Of a DNA stretch of 64,000 nt, positions 18,411 to 29,623 are shown piece by piece. The DNA comes from Actinokineospora xionganensis. GTDB lineage: Bacteria; Actinomycetota; Actinomycetes; Mycobacteriales; Pseudonocardiaceae. The translations under genes and the position numbers were made by a program. The notes beneath the pieces were generated by a model. That model made no database searches and was not told where the DNA came from. It worked only from the letters and a program-made list of their open reading frames with translations. The number at the start of each line of letters is the position of its first letter. Position 1 is the stretch's first letter. The stretch covers positions 62,001 to 126,000 of the forward strand of contig NZ_JABVED010000011.1 of the NCBI RefSeq assembly GCF_014323725.1, in the 5' to 3' direction.

Positions 18411-19319
18411 GTGTCTCGCCCAAGTCAGCGCCAGCCCGTCGCCCCCGGTCTCCTCGTCGTCGACAAAGCACCCGGGATGACCTCGCACGACGTCGTCGCC
18501 CGAGTCCGCCGGATCATCGGCACCCGCAAGGTCGGCCACGCCGGCACCCTCGACCCGATGGCGACCGGTGTGCTGGTGCTGGGGGTCGAGCGGGCCACCA
18601 AGCTGCTCGGCCACCTCGCGCTCGACCGCAAGACGTACCTCGCCACCATCCGCCTCGGCGCGAGCACCACGACCGACGACGCCGAGGGCGAATTCCTCGG
18701 CGAACCCGACCCGGCGGCTTTGGCGGCGGTCACCGACGAGGCCATCACGGCGGGCATCGCCGCGCTGACCGGCGCCATCGAGCAGGTGCCCAGCTCGGTG
18801 AGCGCGGTCAAGATCGACGGCAAGCGCGCCTACGCCCGGGTCCGCGCGGGGGAGGACGTCCAGATCCCGGCCCGCCCGGTGACGGTGTTCCGCTTCGACC
18901 TGCTCGGCACCCAGCGGAGCGAGACGGGGATCGACCTGGACGTGATGGTCGACTGCTCGTCGGGCACCTATGTGCGGGCGCTGGCCCGAGACCTGGGCGC
19001 CGCCCTCGGCGTCGGCGGTCACCTCGCGGCGCTGCGCCGCACCCGGGTCGGCCCGTTCGACCTGCGCCTGGCCCGCACGCTGGAGCAGTTGGAGACCGAC
19101 CCGGCCCTGTCTTTGGACATGGAGGGCGCCGTCGGCGCGGCCTTCCCCCGCCGCGACCTCGGCAAGGCCGAGACGACCGCCCTGGCCCACGGCCGCAAGC
19201 TCCCCGCGGCGGGCATCGAGGGCACCTACGGCATCTTCGACCCGGCAGGCAAAGCCGTGGCACTGGGTGTAGACGAAGGCACCACATCCCGCGCCCTGGT
19301 CGTCCTTAACGTCCCCTGA
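18411..19319 (+). CDS. truB: tRNA pseudouridine(55) synthase TruB
   Basis: A 302-residue enzyme that isomerises U55 in the T-loop of tRNAs. The catalytic Asp lies in the motif GHAGTLDPMATGVLVLGV near residue 47. Other family motifs are GLLVVDKAPGMTSHDVV at the start, KTYLATIRLGASTTTDDAEGE, QVPSSVSAVKIDGKRAYARVRAGE and CSSGTYVRALARDLG, with a C-terminal actinobacterial TruB-II domain. The GTG at 18411 is where the family core begins; the open frame extends much further upstream but only as a shadow of the MFS gene. Confidence 0.96.
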   Translation: MSRPSQRQPVAPGLLVVDKAPGMTSHDVVARVRRIIGTRKVGHAGTLDPMATGVLVLGVERATKLLGHLALDRKTYLATIRLGASTTTDDAEGEFLGEPDPAALAAVTDEAITAGIAALTGAIEQVPSSVSAVKIDGKRAYARVRAGEDVQIPARPVTVFRFDLLGTQRSETGIDLDVMVDCSSGTYVRALARDLGAALGVGGHLAALRRTRVGPFDLRLARTLEQLETDPALSLDMEGAVGAAFPRRDLGKAETTALAHGRKLPAAGIEGTYGIFDPAGKAVALGVDEGTTSRALVVLNVP

Positions 19320-19343
19320 TCTCCGGTCCACAGACCGAGCGGG

Positions 19344-19352
19344 TTATCCACA
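19344..19352 (+). other. single perfect DnaA-box sequence TTATCCACA
   Basis: A nine-base match to the classical DnaA box 25 bp after the truB stop. It is isolated: no second box, AT-rich unwinding region or dnaA/dnaN gene is near. It may titrate DnaA or occur by chance. Confidence 0.35.
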
Positions 19353-19493
19353 GGAAGATCGACAACACCCCGCCGCAGCCCCATCCCCGATAAACTGGAC
19401 AAGGGCAGCCCCCCAGGGTGGGTGGGGGTCTGCGCGCGTGGACTGCGCGCGAAGAGATCGGGAGTGGGCGGCCCAAGTAGGCAGGTCAAGTCC

Positions 19494-19535
19494 TGCGGCG
19501 TGAATGTTGGACTCACTGTCGGGAACGTGCGACTC
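19494..19535 (-). repeat. degenerate half copy of the 21-nt repeat family
   Basis: Read on the - strand, two adjacent 21-nt units begin GAGTCGCACGTTCC and GAGTCCAACATTCA, with CGCGAGTC at the border as in the full elements. The inverted second arm is missing. It lies in the 280-bp truB-ribF gap, which otherwise holds only a GC-rich stretch and the likely ribF promoter region. Confidence 0.7.
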
Positions 19536-19599
19536 GCGAGTGGGCGGCGGTGGGGTGGGACACGGTGGCGCGGTTATCAAGAGCCACTAGGGTGGAACT

Positions 19600-20550
19600 G
19601 TGCAGCGATGGCGCGGACTTGAGGATCTTCCGAGCGGGTGGGGTCGCTGCGTGGCGACCATCGGTGTGTTCGACGGTGTGCACCGCGGACACCAGGAGCT
19701 GATCAGCCGGGCGGTCGAGATCGCCCACGACCGGGGTCTGCCGTGCGTCCTGGTGACGTTCGACCCTCATCCGTCCGAAGTGGTCCGCCCCGGCAGCCAC
19801 CCCGCCCAGCTCACCACCCTGCGCCGCAAGGCCGAGTTGGTCGAGGGCCTCGGCGTCGACGCCCTGTGCGTCCTGCCCTTCACCTCAGAGCTGTCCAAGG
19901 TCACCGCCGAGGAGTTCGTGCACGAGGTGCTCGTCGAGCGCCTCCACATCGCCGCCGTCGTGGTGGGGGAGAACTTCACCTTCGGTAACCGCGCGCTCGG
20001 CAACGTCGAGTTGCTGACCAAGCTGGGCCACCGCTTCGGCTTCTCCACCGAGGGCGCCAAGCTGGTCACCGCCGACTCCAGCGGCGAGATCACCTTCTCC
20101 TCCACTTACATCCGCGCCTGCATCGACGCAGGCGACGTCCGGGCGGCGCAGGCCGCGCTGGGGCGTCCGCACCGGCTTGAGGGCATCGTGGTCCGGGGCG
20201 ACGGCCGCGGCCACGAACTGGGCTTCCCCACGGCCAACCTGTCCACCCCACGCTTCGCCGCCGTGCCCGCCGACGGGGTCTACGCCTGCCAGTTCACCTT
20301 GCTCAACAGCGCCAACCGCGGCCCGCTCACGGCCGCCGTGTCCGTCGGCACCAACCCGACCTTCTCCGGCCGCGAGCGGCGGGTCGAGGCGTTCGTGCTC
20401 GACGTCGACGAGGACTTCTACGGGCAGCGGGTGGCGATCGACTTCGTCGAGCGGCTGCGCGCCATGGAGAAGTACCCGTCGTCGGAGGCCCTGGTCGAGC
20501 AGATGCACCTCGACGTCGCCCGCACCCGCGAGCTCCTTGACAACGAGTAA
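19600..20550 (+). CDS. ribF: bifunctional riboflavin kinase/FAD synthetase
   Basis: A 316-residue enzyme converting riboflavin to FMN and FMN to FAD. The N-terminal adenylyltransferase half has GVFDGVHRGHQELI (near residue 24, HxGH nucleotidyl motif), TFDPHPSEVV and FSSTYIRACIDAGD; the C-terminal kinase half has RGDGRGHELGFPTANL (near residue 204, with the PTAN metal site) and AAVSVGTNPTF. The GTG start fits the core alignment. The genes rpsO and pnp follow downstream, as in mycobacteria. Confidence 0.95.
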   Translation: MQRWRGLEDLPSGWGRCVATIGVFDGVHRGHQELISRAVEIAHDRGLPCVLVTFDPHPSEVVRPGSHPAQLTTLRRKAELVEGLGVDALCVLPFTSELSKVTAEEFVHEVLVERLHIAAVVVGENFTFGNRALGNVELLTKLGHRFGFSTEGAKLVTADSSGEITFSSTYIRACIDAGDVRAAQAALGRPHRLEGIVVRGDGRGHELGFPTANLSTPRFAAVPADGVYACQFTLLNSANRGPLTAAVSVGTNPTFSGRERRVEAFVLDVDEDFYGQRVAIDFVERLRAMEKYPSSEALVEQMHLDVARTRELLDNE

Positions 20551-20620
20551 CCGATTCGCCCACGAGCGTCGCGCGAGCCTGGCAAGATAACCGCAGGCAG
20601 ACGTCAAGAGAGAGGCGAAC

Positions 20621-21091
20621 GTGGAGGACCACAAGATCGTCCAGCGCAACATCGCGCTGCAGCGGGAGTGGTACGGCGAACCCCTGGGTGACCGTGTCCG
20701 CAGACTTGTGGTCGCCTTCGACGTCTCCCAGGCAGGCCTCGCCGACGTGCTGGGCATCAGCGCGCCGATGCTGAGCCAGGTCATGAGCGGCCGCCGCGCC
20801 AAGATCGGCAACCCCGCGGTCCTCGCGCGGCTGATCATGCTCGAACGCAAGATCCTCACGCCCGACGTCGCCTCCGGCCGCCGCGAGGCACTGCAGCGCG
20901 CGCTCGACGACGTCCGCTCCTCCAAGCCCGCCGTGACCAGGGACAACCTGCCCGTCGACGTCGGCCGCAGCGCGATCATGGCGTTGCGCAGGCTCATCCC
21001 GTCCGACCACCTCACCGAGGCCGCCGCGGCGCTCGACGGCCGGTTCCCCGAACTCGCCGAGCTGCTCCGGCACGCCGGAAAGCGAATATGA
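20621..21091 (+). CDS. helix-turn-helix DNA-binding protein
   Basis: A 156-residue XRE-like regulator. The HTH lies near residues 33-57 (VAFDVSQAGLADVLGISAPMLSQVMSGRRAKIG). The C-terminal half is helical (ALQRALDDVRSS, then a LIPSDHLTEAAAALDGRFPELAELLRHAG segment) and may bind a ligand or dimerise. A GAGAGAGG site precedes the GTG. The stop overlaps the RNA ligase start by four bases (ATGA), so the two are coupled. Its targets are unknown. Confidence 0.8.
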   Translation: MEDHKIVQRNIALQREWYGEPLGDRVRRLVVAFDVSQAGLADVLGISAPMLSQVMSGRRAKIGNPAVLARLIMLERKILTPDVASGRREALQRALDDVRSSKPAVTRDNLPVDVGRSAIMALRRLIPSDHLTEAAAALDGRFPELAELLRHAGKRI

Positions 21092-21585
21092 CCAGGCTTT
21101 TCACCGCGTTCCCCCTGCCCGACCCGGTCGCCGACCATCTGGCCGACCACCTGCCAAAACTCCCGGCGGGCGTGAGATTTCCCGGCCGCGACACCTGGCA
21201 CATCACCGTCGTCTTCCACGGCGAAGACGATCCGGACGCCCGTCTCGCCGCCCTCGCGGAAATCGACATGACACTGCCCGCCCCGCGCCTTAGGCTGCGC
21301 GGGTCGGGAACGTTCCCCGGAGTCGGCTGGATCGGAGTCCAGGCCGACGGCGCCCTCCCCGCGCTCGTCGCGGCGGCCGGTCGCGGCCCCGAGGAGTACA
21401 TCCCGCACGTGACCATCGCCCGATGGCCCAAGGACCAGCAGGTCCAGTTGGGCCTCGACGACTACACGGGCCCCGAGTGGACCCCGAGTGAGCTCGTCCT
21501 CTTCACGAGCGAGCGTGGGCCGGTCTACACGCCGATCGGCCAGGCCAGGCTGCTCCACGCGGAGCAACCGAGGCCTACCTGCTAA
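21088..21585 (+). CDS. 2'-5' RNA ligase family protein (ThpR-like)
   Basis: A 165-residue two-histidine phosphoesterase. Both HxT motifs are present: WHITVVFHG near residue 33 and IPHVTIARW near residue 112. Related proteins hydrolyse RNA 2',3'-cyclic phosphates or join tRNA halves by a 2'-5' linkage. The opening RLFTAFPLPDPVADHL is typical of ThpR. It is translationally coupled to the upstream HTH gene and lies just before rpsO and pnp, an RNA-metabolism setting. Confidence 0.88.
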   Translation: MTRLFTAFPLPDPVADHLADHLPKLPAGVRFPGRDTWHITVVFHGEDDPDARLAALAEIDMTLPAPRLRLRGSGTFPGVGWIGVQADGALPALVAAAGRGPEEYIPHVTIARWPKDQQVQLGLDDYTGPEWTPSELVLFTSERGPVYTPIGQARLLHAEQPRPTC

Positions 21586-21691
21586 CCTTGGTGATTGGGT
21601 CCGGCTGCAGTCCGTGGCGGCCGGTACCGACTCACCCGAGTGAGAATTCCCAGCTCGGGCCACACGGGACAAAAGAACAAGGAGTTGACGA

Positions 21692-21961
21692 GTGGCTCTG
21701 TCCACCGACCAGAAGAAGACGATCCTCACCGAGTACGGCGTGCACGACTCGGACACCGGATCACCCGAGGCCCAGATCGCGCTGCTCACCAAGCGCATCA
21801 AGGACCTCACCGAACACCTCAAGATGCACAAGCACGACCACCACTCGCGTCGTGGTCTGCTGCTGCTCGTCGGCCGTCGCCGTCGGCTGCTCAACTACCT
21901 GACGAAGGTGGACATCGAGCGCTACCGGTCGCTGATCCAGCGACTCGGCCTGCGCCGATAG
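21692..21961 (+). CDS. rpsO: 30S ribosomal protein S15
   Basis: An 89-residue primary 16S rRNA-binding protein. It has the family pattern [47 protein letters not shown] and [12 protein letters not shown]. The GTG start follows an AAGGAG site. The 106-bp leader could hold the usual S15 autoregulatory fold, but I cannot define it. A strong hairpin lies between it and pnp, as in many bacteria. Confidence 0.98.
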   Translation: MALSTDQKKTILTEYGVHDSDTGSPEAQIALLTKRIKDLTEHLKMHKHDHHSRRGLLLLVGRRRRLLNYLTKVDIERYRSLIQRLGLRR

Positions 21962-21970
21962 CTTGACCCT

Positions 21971-22000
21971 GGGGGGAGTGGCCATTCGGTCACTCCCCCC
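21971..22000 (+). terminator. hairpin in the rpsO-pnp gap
   Basis: GGGGGGAGTG (21971-21980) pairs with CACTCCCCCC (21991-22000), and the stem extends inward by CC/GG to an ATTC loop. It lies 10 bp after rpsO. It probably ends or attenuates the rpsO transcript or shields it from exonucleases. Confidence 0.8.
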
Positions 22001-22217
22001 ACCCAAAACTCAACAAAGACGCAGAACACAACAGAGCCAGCACGCCGCGCACCACGGGACCAAGTTCGCCGGTCCTCGGTAGTGGTTCCCGGGTACAGCC
22101 GACCGACACAGGGAGTGTCGTGTGGCCCCGAGGACTTCGATCGAAGACCGGCCTCGTCCGAACCGCGACCCCGTGCTCGGGTTGCGCGCTGGCTCGCATA
22201 CGAGGAGTACCGAATAC
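22001..22217 (+). promoter_or_regulatory. pnp leader region with possible fold
   Basis: These 217 bases between the rpsO hairpin and pnp contain GTCCTCGG (22072-22079), which pairs with CCGAGGAC (22128-22135), and a nearby palindrome CTTCGATCGAAG (22135-22146). PNPase genes in several bacteria are autoregulated through a leader hairpin cut by RNase III; a similar role here is inference. An AGGAG lies just ahead of the pnp ATG. Confidence 0.35.
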
Positions 22218-24475
22218 ATGACTGAAAACACCGTGCACGAGTCGACTGCCGTCATCGATAACGGCAAGTACGGCACGCGCACCATCCGCTTCGAGACGGG
22301 CCGCCTGGCCCGACAGGCCGCGGGCAGTGTCGTGGCCTACCTCGACGAGGAGACCATGCTGCTGTCGGCGACGACCGCGTCGAAGCACCCGAAGGAGCAC
22401 TTCGACTTCTTCCCGCTGACCGTGGACGTCGAAGAGCGCATGTACGCCGTGGGTCGCATCCCCGGCGCGTTCTTCCGCCGTGAGGGCCGTCCGTCCACCG
22501 ACGCCGTCCTCACCTGCCGGCTCATCGACCGCCCGCTGCGCCCGTCGTTCGTCGACGGTCTCCGCAACGAGATCCAGGTCGTCATCACCGTCCAGTCGCT
22601 CAACCCGCAGGACCTCTACGACGTCGTGGCGATCAACGCCGCGTCCGCGTCCACCCAGCTCGCCGGGCTGCCCTTCTCGGGCCCCATCGGCGCCGTCCGG
22701 GTCGCGCTCGTCGGAGACCAGTGGATCGCGTTCCCGACCCACGAGCAGCTCAAGACCGCCGTGTTCGACATGGTCGTCGCGGGTCGCAGTGTGAATAAGG
22801 ACGGCAACAACGGCTCTGCTGATGACATTGCGATCATGATGGTCGAGGCCGAGGCCACCGACAACGTGATCGACCTGATCGCCGAGGGCGGCACCGCCCC
22901 GACCGAAGAGGTCGTCGCGGCAGGCCTCGAGGCCTCCAAGCCGTTCATCAAGGTCCTGTGCGACGCGCAGGCCGAACTCGCCGCCAACGCCGCCAAGCCG
23001 ACCGGTGAGTTCCCGACCTACCCGGCCTACCAGCCCGACGCGTACGACGCCGTCGCGGCGGCCGTCAGCGACGAGCTCGCGCAGGCGCTGACCATCGTCG
23101 GCAAGCAGGACCGCGAGTCCCGCATCGACGAGGTCAAGGCCCTGTGCCTGGAGAAGGTCGGCGCCGTCACCGGCGGTGCCTTCGAGGGTCGCGAGAAGGA
23201 GATCGGCGCGGCGTTCCGCTCGCTGAACAAGAAGCTGGTCCGCCAGCGCATCCTGCGCGACAACGTCCGCATCGACGGCCGCGGCCTGACCGACATCCGC
23301 GGCCTGTCCGCCGAGGTCGCGCTCATCCCGCGCGCCCACGGCTCGGCGCTGTTCGAGCGCGGCGAGACCCAGATCCTGGGTGTCACCACGCTGAACATGC
23401 TGCGCTTGGAGCAGCAGATCGACTCGCTGTCCCCCGAGACGCACAAGCGCTACATGCACCACTACAACTTCCCGCCGTTCTCCACCGGTGAGACCGGTCG
23501 CGTCGGTTCGCCGAAGCGCCGCGAGATCGGCCACGGCGCGCTGGCCGAGCGGGCGCTCATGCCCGTTCTCCCCAAGCGCGACGAGTTCCCCTACGCGATC
23601 CGCCAGGTCTCCGAGGCCCTGAGCTCCAACGGCTCGACCTCGATGGGCTCGGTCTGCGCGTCCACCCTGTCGCTGCTCAACGCCGGTGTGCCGCTGAAGG
23701 CCCCGGTCTCGGGTATCGCCATGGGCCTGGTGTCCGACGAGGTCGACGGTGAGACGCGCTACGTCGCGCTGACCGACATCCTCGGCGCCGAGGACGCCTT
23801 CGGCGACATGGACTTCAAGGTCGCGGGCACCAAGGAGTTCGTGACCGCGCTGCAGCTCGACACCAAGCTCGACGGCATCCCGTCGGACGTGCTGGCCAAG
23901 GCGCTCGACCAGGCCAAGGACGCCCGGTACACGATCCTGGAGGTCATGGCCGAGGCCATCGACGGCCCGGACGAGATGTCGCCGTACAGCCCGCGGGTCA
24001 CCAGCGTGAAGATCCCGGTCGACAAGATCGGCGAGGTCATCGGCCCGAAGGGCAAGATGATCAACTCGATCACCGAGCAGACCGGCGCCGACATCTCCAT
24101 CGAGGATGACGGCACGATCTACGTCGGTGCCGCGGACGGCCCGTCCGCCGAGGCGGCGATCGGCATGATCAACGCCATCGCGAACCCGCAGATGCCGAAG
24201 GTGGGCGAGCGGTTCCTGGGCACGGTGGTCAAGACCGCCGCGTTCGGCGCCTTCGTGTCCCTGCTCCCGGGCAAGGACGGTTTGGTCCACATCTCCAAGC
24301 TGGGCAACGGCAAGCGCATCAACAAGGTGGAGGATGTCGTCTCGGTGGGCGACAAGCTCCGCGTCGAGATCGCGGACATCGACCAGCGCGGCAAGATCAG
24401 CCTGATCGTCGTGGGTGACGACGCGGCTGAGGCCGCTCCCGCCACCGACGCTCCGGTCGAGGCGGCTCCCGCCCA

Positions 24476-24479
<4 letters not shown>
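22218..24479 (+). CDS. pnp: polyribonucleotide nucleotidyltransferase (PNPase)
   Basis: A 753-residue phosphorolytic 3'-5' exoribonuclease. Two RNase PH cores are visible (first from [20 protein letters not shown] with the [20 protein letters not shown] motif; second with [32 protein letters not shown] and [23 protein letters not shown]), joined by an all-helical domain, then KH ([15 protein letters not shown] near residue 600) and S1 ([30 protein letters not shown]) domains. The ATG at 22218 begins the family core. Its TGA overlaps the pepR GTG start, giving pnp-pepR-dapB coupling. Confidence 0.98.
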
Positions 24480-26646
<2,167 letters not shown>

Positions 26647-26648
26647 CC

Positions 26649-27086
26649 GTGTCCGCGCGCACGGTTTCCCTGATCCTGACCGCCGTCCTGGTCCTGTACT
26701 TCGTCCTGCTCGGCGGCCGGGCGGTGGCCCTCTTCCGCGACGGCTCACCCCTGGCCGTGGCCTTCGGCGTAGGCGTCCTACTCCTGCCCATCGTCGGTGC
26801 GTGGGTGGCATGGTCGACGATCCGGTTCGGCATGCGCACCTCGGAACTGGGCAAGCGTTTGCAGGCCGAAGACGGCCTCCCGGACACCTCAGACCTCCCC
26901 CGCATGCCCTCCGGCCGCGTCGACCGCGCCGCCGCGGACGCCTGGTTCGATGAGCGTCGCGCAGAGGTGGAGGCCTCCCCGGACGACTGGCGCTGCTGGT
27001 ACCGCCTGGCGGTCGCCTACGACGTCGCCGGAGACCGCGCCCGGGCCCGGGAAACGATGCGCAAGGCCCTCGAACTGGCTCCCTGA
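26649..27086 (+). CDS. small membrane protein with TPR-like tail
   Basis: A 145-residue protein with two N-terminal membrane segments (VSLILTAVLVLYFVLLGGRAV and LAVAFGVGVLLLPIVGAWVAW), a linker, and a C-terminal tetratricopeptide-like helix pair (WRCWYRLAVAYDVAGDRARARETMRKALEL). The GTG start lies 2 bp after the dapB stop, so it belongs to the pnp-pepR-dapB operon. A small membrane protein also follows dapB in mycobacteria (Rv2772c, recalled). The function is unknown; the TPR tail suggests a cytoplasmic adaptor role. Confidence 0.82.
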   Translation: MSARTVSLILTAVLVLYFVLLGGRAVALFRDGSPLAVAFGVGVLLLPIVGAWVAWSTIRFGMRTSELGKRLQAEDGLPDTSDLPRMPSGRVDRAAADAWFDERRAEVEASPDDWRCWYRLAVAYDVAGDRARARETMRKALELAP

Positions 27087-27091
27087 GCAGG

Positions 27092-27634
27092 TCAGTTCGT
27101 GTAGCCGTGCTCGATGATCCGTCGCGCCGACTGGGCGTACCTCTCGGGGTCCGTGGGGGCCAGTGTGGCGAGGCCGTCGACGTAGCGGTTGTACATGCAG
27201 AAGGCCGCCGCGATCAGCACCGTGTCGTGGATCTCGATGTCGGTCGCGCCCTCGGTCCTCGCCGACTCGACATGGTCAGCCGTGACCTTGCGGCCCGTCT
27301 CCTGCACAGCACCGGCGATCCGCAGCAGGGCGCGCAGCTTCGCCGAGACCGGTGCCTCATCTAGGTTCGCCCGAACCTGGTCGACGAGCGCCATGCCCTC
27401 GTCGAGTTGGGCGGCGGCGAACGCGGAGTGCGAGTTGCGGCAGAAGTCGCACTCGTTGAGTCCCGAGACGTAGGCCGCGATCAGCTCACGCTCGCCCGCT
27501 GTCAGCGAGTGCGGTCCACGCAACAGGACTTCAGCCAACTCGTTGAGCGGCCTTGCTGTCTCTGGGCGGAACCGCATGGGTCCTGTGATGCCAGGGAACT
27601 GGGTCTCGTCGACCCCGAGATCGATGTGCGCCAT
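27092..27634 (-). CDS. AhpD-like carboxymuconolactone decarboxylase family protein
   Basis: A 180-residue protein with the AhpD-type redox motif ECDFCRNSHSAF (CxxC followed by His, near residues 62-73), preceded by the conserved Glu of GERELIAAYVSGLNECDFC. Such proteins are thiol peroxidases or electron adaptors. The C-terminal half (IEIHDTVLIAAAFCMYNRYVDGL) matches the uncharacterised peroxidase-related branch. The ATG at 27634 is used; a GTG three codons upstream is also possible. It is convergent with the dapB operon, with just 5 bp between the stops. Confidence 0.85.
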   Translation of the reverse strand: MAHIDLGVDETQFPGITGPMRFRPETARPLNELAEVLLRGPHSLTAGERELIAAYVSGLNECDFCRNSHSAFAAAQLDEGMALVDQVRANLDEAPVSAKLRALLRIAGAVQETGRKVTADHVESARTEGATDIEIHDTVLIAAAFCMYNRYVDGLATLAPTDPERYAQSARRIIEHGYTN

Positions 27635-27686
27635 GGTGATCACGCTAGTGGCCGGTGATGGGCTTGGGCAGTGTGCGATTCACGAT

Positions 27687-28427
27687 CTAGAGATCGGCGA
27701 TGAGGAGCCGGTAGCCCGCGTCGAGGGTGTCCAGGGCGAGCAGATCGGCGTGCTTGTCGTGCCAACGGCCGGTAGCGAGGTCCTCAGCCAGCCGAGCCAA
27801 GCCCGGCTGCAGCGCAGGTTCCCCAGTCTGCGCCAACATGGACATTCCGGCCCGCACCACCGGGTCGAGGTATGCCTCCGGCCTGCGCCAATAAGCGGCG
27901 CCAAACCCATCAGTGCAGTCGTGAGGCACCGGCACCGTTTCGATGCGGGCGCCGCCGAGCATGGTGGCCAGCTGGTTGATCGGTACCGCGCGTGCGTCGT
28001 CCAGTGGAATCGCCTCGGGCAGGTATTCGTCGAGCAGCCAGAACGCCCGGGTGACGGTCTGGTCCCAGGTGAGGATGACGACGCGCTCGCGGGCAATCCG
28101 GCGCAGTTCCGCGATTCCTGCGGCCAGGTCGGTCCAGTGGTGCACCGTCAGCAACGCCATCGCCGCGTCCGCCGAGTTGTCGGCGAGCGGGATGGACTCC
28201 GCGCATGCCCGCAGCACCGGAGCCGACCCCGTCGGCCGCTGCGAGATCATCACCGAACTCGGCTCGACGGCGAGAACCGTCTGCGGCGGCTCGTACGACC
28301 CGGTGCCCGCGCCCACGTTGATCACGGTGGCAGCGTCCCCCAGGGCTTGGTCGATCTGGGCACCGATACGTGGGTCGGGCTTGCGCGTGGTGGCGTAGCC
28401 GGCGCCGATGGTGTCGTAGGTCGTCAC
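27687..28427 (-). CDS. SAM-dependent class I methyltransferase
   Basis: A 246-residue methyltransferase. The SAM-binding motif I is VINVGAGTGSYEP near residue 38, followed by VLAVEPSSVMISQRP (acidic loop) and the post-motif region ALLTVHHWTDLAAGIAEL. YDTIGAGYATTRKPDPRI at the N-terminus is typical of the ubiE/MenG-like Methyltransf_11 group. The GTG at 28427 fits this start better than an upstream GTG at 28460. The substrate is unknown. It is divergent from the XRE regulator. Confidence 0.82.
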   Translation of the reverse strand: MTTYDTIGAGYATTRKPDPRIGAQIDQALGDAATVINVGAGTGSYEPPQTVLAVEPSSVMISQRPTGSAPVLRACAESIPLADNSADAAMALLTVHHWTDLAAGIAELRRIARERVVILTWDQTVTRAFWLLDEYLPEAIPLDDARAVPINQLATMLGGARIETVPVPHDCTDGFGAAYWRRPEAYLDPVVRAGMSMLAQTGEPALQPGLARLAEDLATGRWHDKHADLLALDTLDAGYRLLIADL

Positions 28428-28537
28428 GGTCGAAGTATGTCTTGCGCGCGTTGCAAGCACGGCGCTTCAGTGATTCTTTCCGGTGGTACCAGCGGTTTCA
28501 GGGCCGTTTCGCCGGGTTGCGCCGCTAGCGTGCCCGT

Positions 28538-29293
28538 ATGGATGCGACGGTGCGGAGCCGCGAACTGGGCGACGAGTTGAGGCGCGTGCGCATGGTCCGG
28601 GGGCTCAAAGCCGCCGAACTGGCGCACGCGATCGGCTGGTCGGAGACGAAGATCTCGCGGGTGGAGTCGGGGAAGACTTCGTGCAGTGAGGTGGAAGCGG
28701 CGATCTACCTCGCGTACTGCCGGGTGACGCCAAGGGAACTCGATCGGATCATCGCGCTGTGCGGCGGGGAGGACGAACACGGCTCCTTCCTCCGCCACCA
28801 CGGCGAACGCCTACCCGACCAACTGCGAACCCTTGTCCTGCACGAAACCACCGCAGACCTGGTCGAACAGTTGGAGCTGAACCGAGTGCCTGGTCTGCTC
28901 CAGACCGAGGACTATGCCCGCGAGATCATCGGCGGTCCGGGACTTCTTCCCTCACCCGCGATCGAGCCCCGGGTGCGTGCGCGAATGGATCGACAGACGG
29001 TCATCCACCGATGGAACCCACCGGGTTTCACCTTCTACATCCACGAGGATGCCCTACGACTGCCGATTGGTGGCACGGCCGTGATGCATGAACAGATGCT
29101 GCAGCTGTTGTTCCTGGGGGAACTCCGCCATTGCGCGATCCAAATCATTCCGACAGCAGCCGGCGCGCATGCCGGCCTGGATGGGCCGTTCCGCATGATG
29201 CGGTACGAGGACCACTCGCCAGTCGTCTGTGTGGAGACCCAAAACCGCAGCTTGTTCATGGAAGCCCTCGGGATATCGCTACCTACCAGCTGA
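28538..29293 (+). CDS. XRE regulator with DUF5753, C-terminus lost by frameshift
   Basis: The frame encodes 251 residues: an HTH near residues 15-45 (LRRVRMVRGLKAAELAHAIGWSETKISRVESGKT) and a DUF5753 ligand-like domain (VPGLLQTEDYAREII to VVCVETQNRSLFME). It then ends abruptly in LGISLPTS. In the next frame from about 29269 the family C-terminus reads [20 protein letters not shown] to the stop at 29422-29424. One missing base near 29265-29270 restores a normal 295-residue protein whose end overlaps the DUF397 gene, the standard arrangement of these developmental/antibiotic regulator pairs. Error or true mutation cannot be told apart here. Confidence 0.85.
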   Translation: MDATVRSRELGDELRRVRMVRGLKAAELAHAIGWSETKISRVESGKTSCSEVEAAIYLAYCRVTPRELDRIIALCGGEDEHGSFLRHHGERLPDQLRTLVLHETTADLVEQLELNRVPGLLQTEDYAREIIGGPGLLPSPAIEPRVRARMDRQTVIHRWNPPGFTFYIHEDALRLPIGGTAVMHEQMLQLLFLGELRHCAIQIIPTAAGAHAGLDGPFRMMRYEDHSPVVCVETQNRSLFMEALGISLPTS

Positions 29294-29392
29294 TTCTTGG
29301 CAGGCTCGCGGATGTTGCTCTGTCTAGGGAACAATCGCGGTCGGTGCTTGCGGCACTCGCAAGCGACTACGACCGACCGGGAGCAGGCAGCC

Positions 29393-29623
29393 ATGGGGAC
29401 GGCTTGGCGCAAGAGCACCTTTAGTGGCACTAACGGCGACTGCGTGGAGGTCCGCTGGCGCAAGAGTTCCTACAGCGGCGACAACGGGGCTTGCGTCGAG
29501 GTCGATTTCAGGAAGTCCGTGGCCGTCAGGGATTCCAAGAACCCCGACGCGGGCAGGCTCGCCTTCACCCCGTCCGCGTGGGCGTTGCTGCTACAGGAAC
29601 CAGCCGGCGAACATCGCCGGTGA
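29393..29623 (+). CDS. DUF397 protein with a duplicated core motif
   Basis: A 76-residue partner of the upstream XRE regulator. DUF397 proteins usually start with one WRKSSYSG...CVEV block and then [18 protein letters not shown]; here the first block is present twice in tandem, [17 protein letters not shown] and [17 protein letters not shown], 17 residues each (29408-29458 and 29459-29509), followed by [20 protein letters not shown]. Members act as small antagonists or toxin-like partners of the XRE protein. The ATG lies inside the end of the restored XRE frame. Confidence 0.88.
   Translation: MGTAWRKSTFSGTNGDCVEVRWRKSSYSGDNGACVEVDFRKSVAVRDSKNPDAGRLAFTPSAWALLLQEPAGEHRR

Noticed and set aside
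19344-19352. Replication origin
   Set aside because: Only one DnaA box, no AT-rich tract and no dnaA/dnaN/gyrB neighbourhood.
21990-24290. 766-codon open frame antisense to pnp
   Set aside because: Shadow of the strongly conserved pnp gene; composition rich in Asp/Val/Gly/Arg and no motifs.
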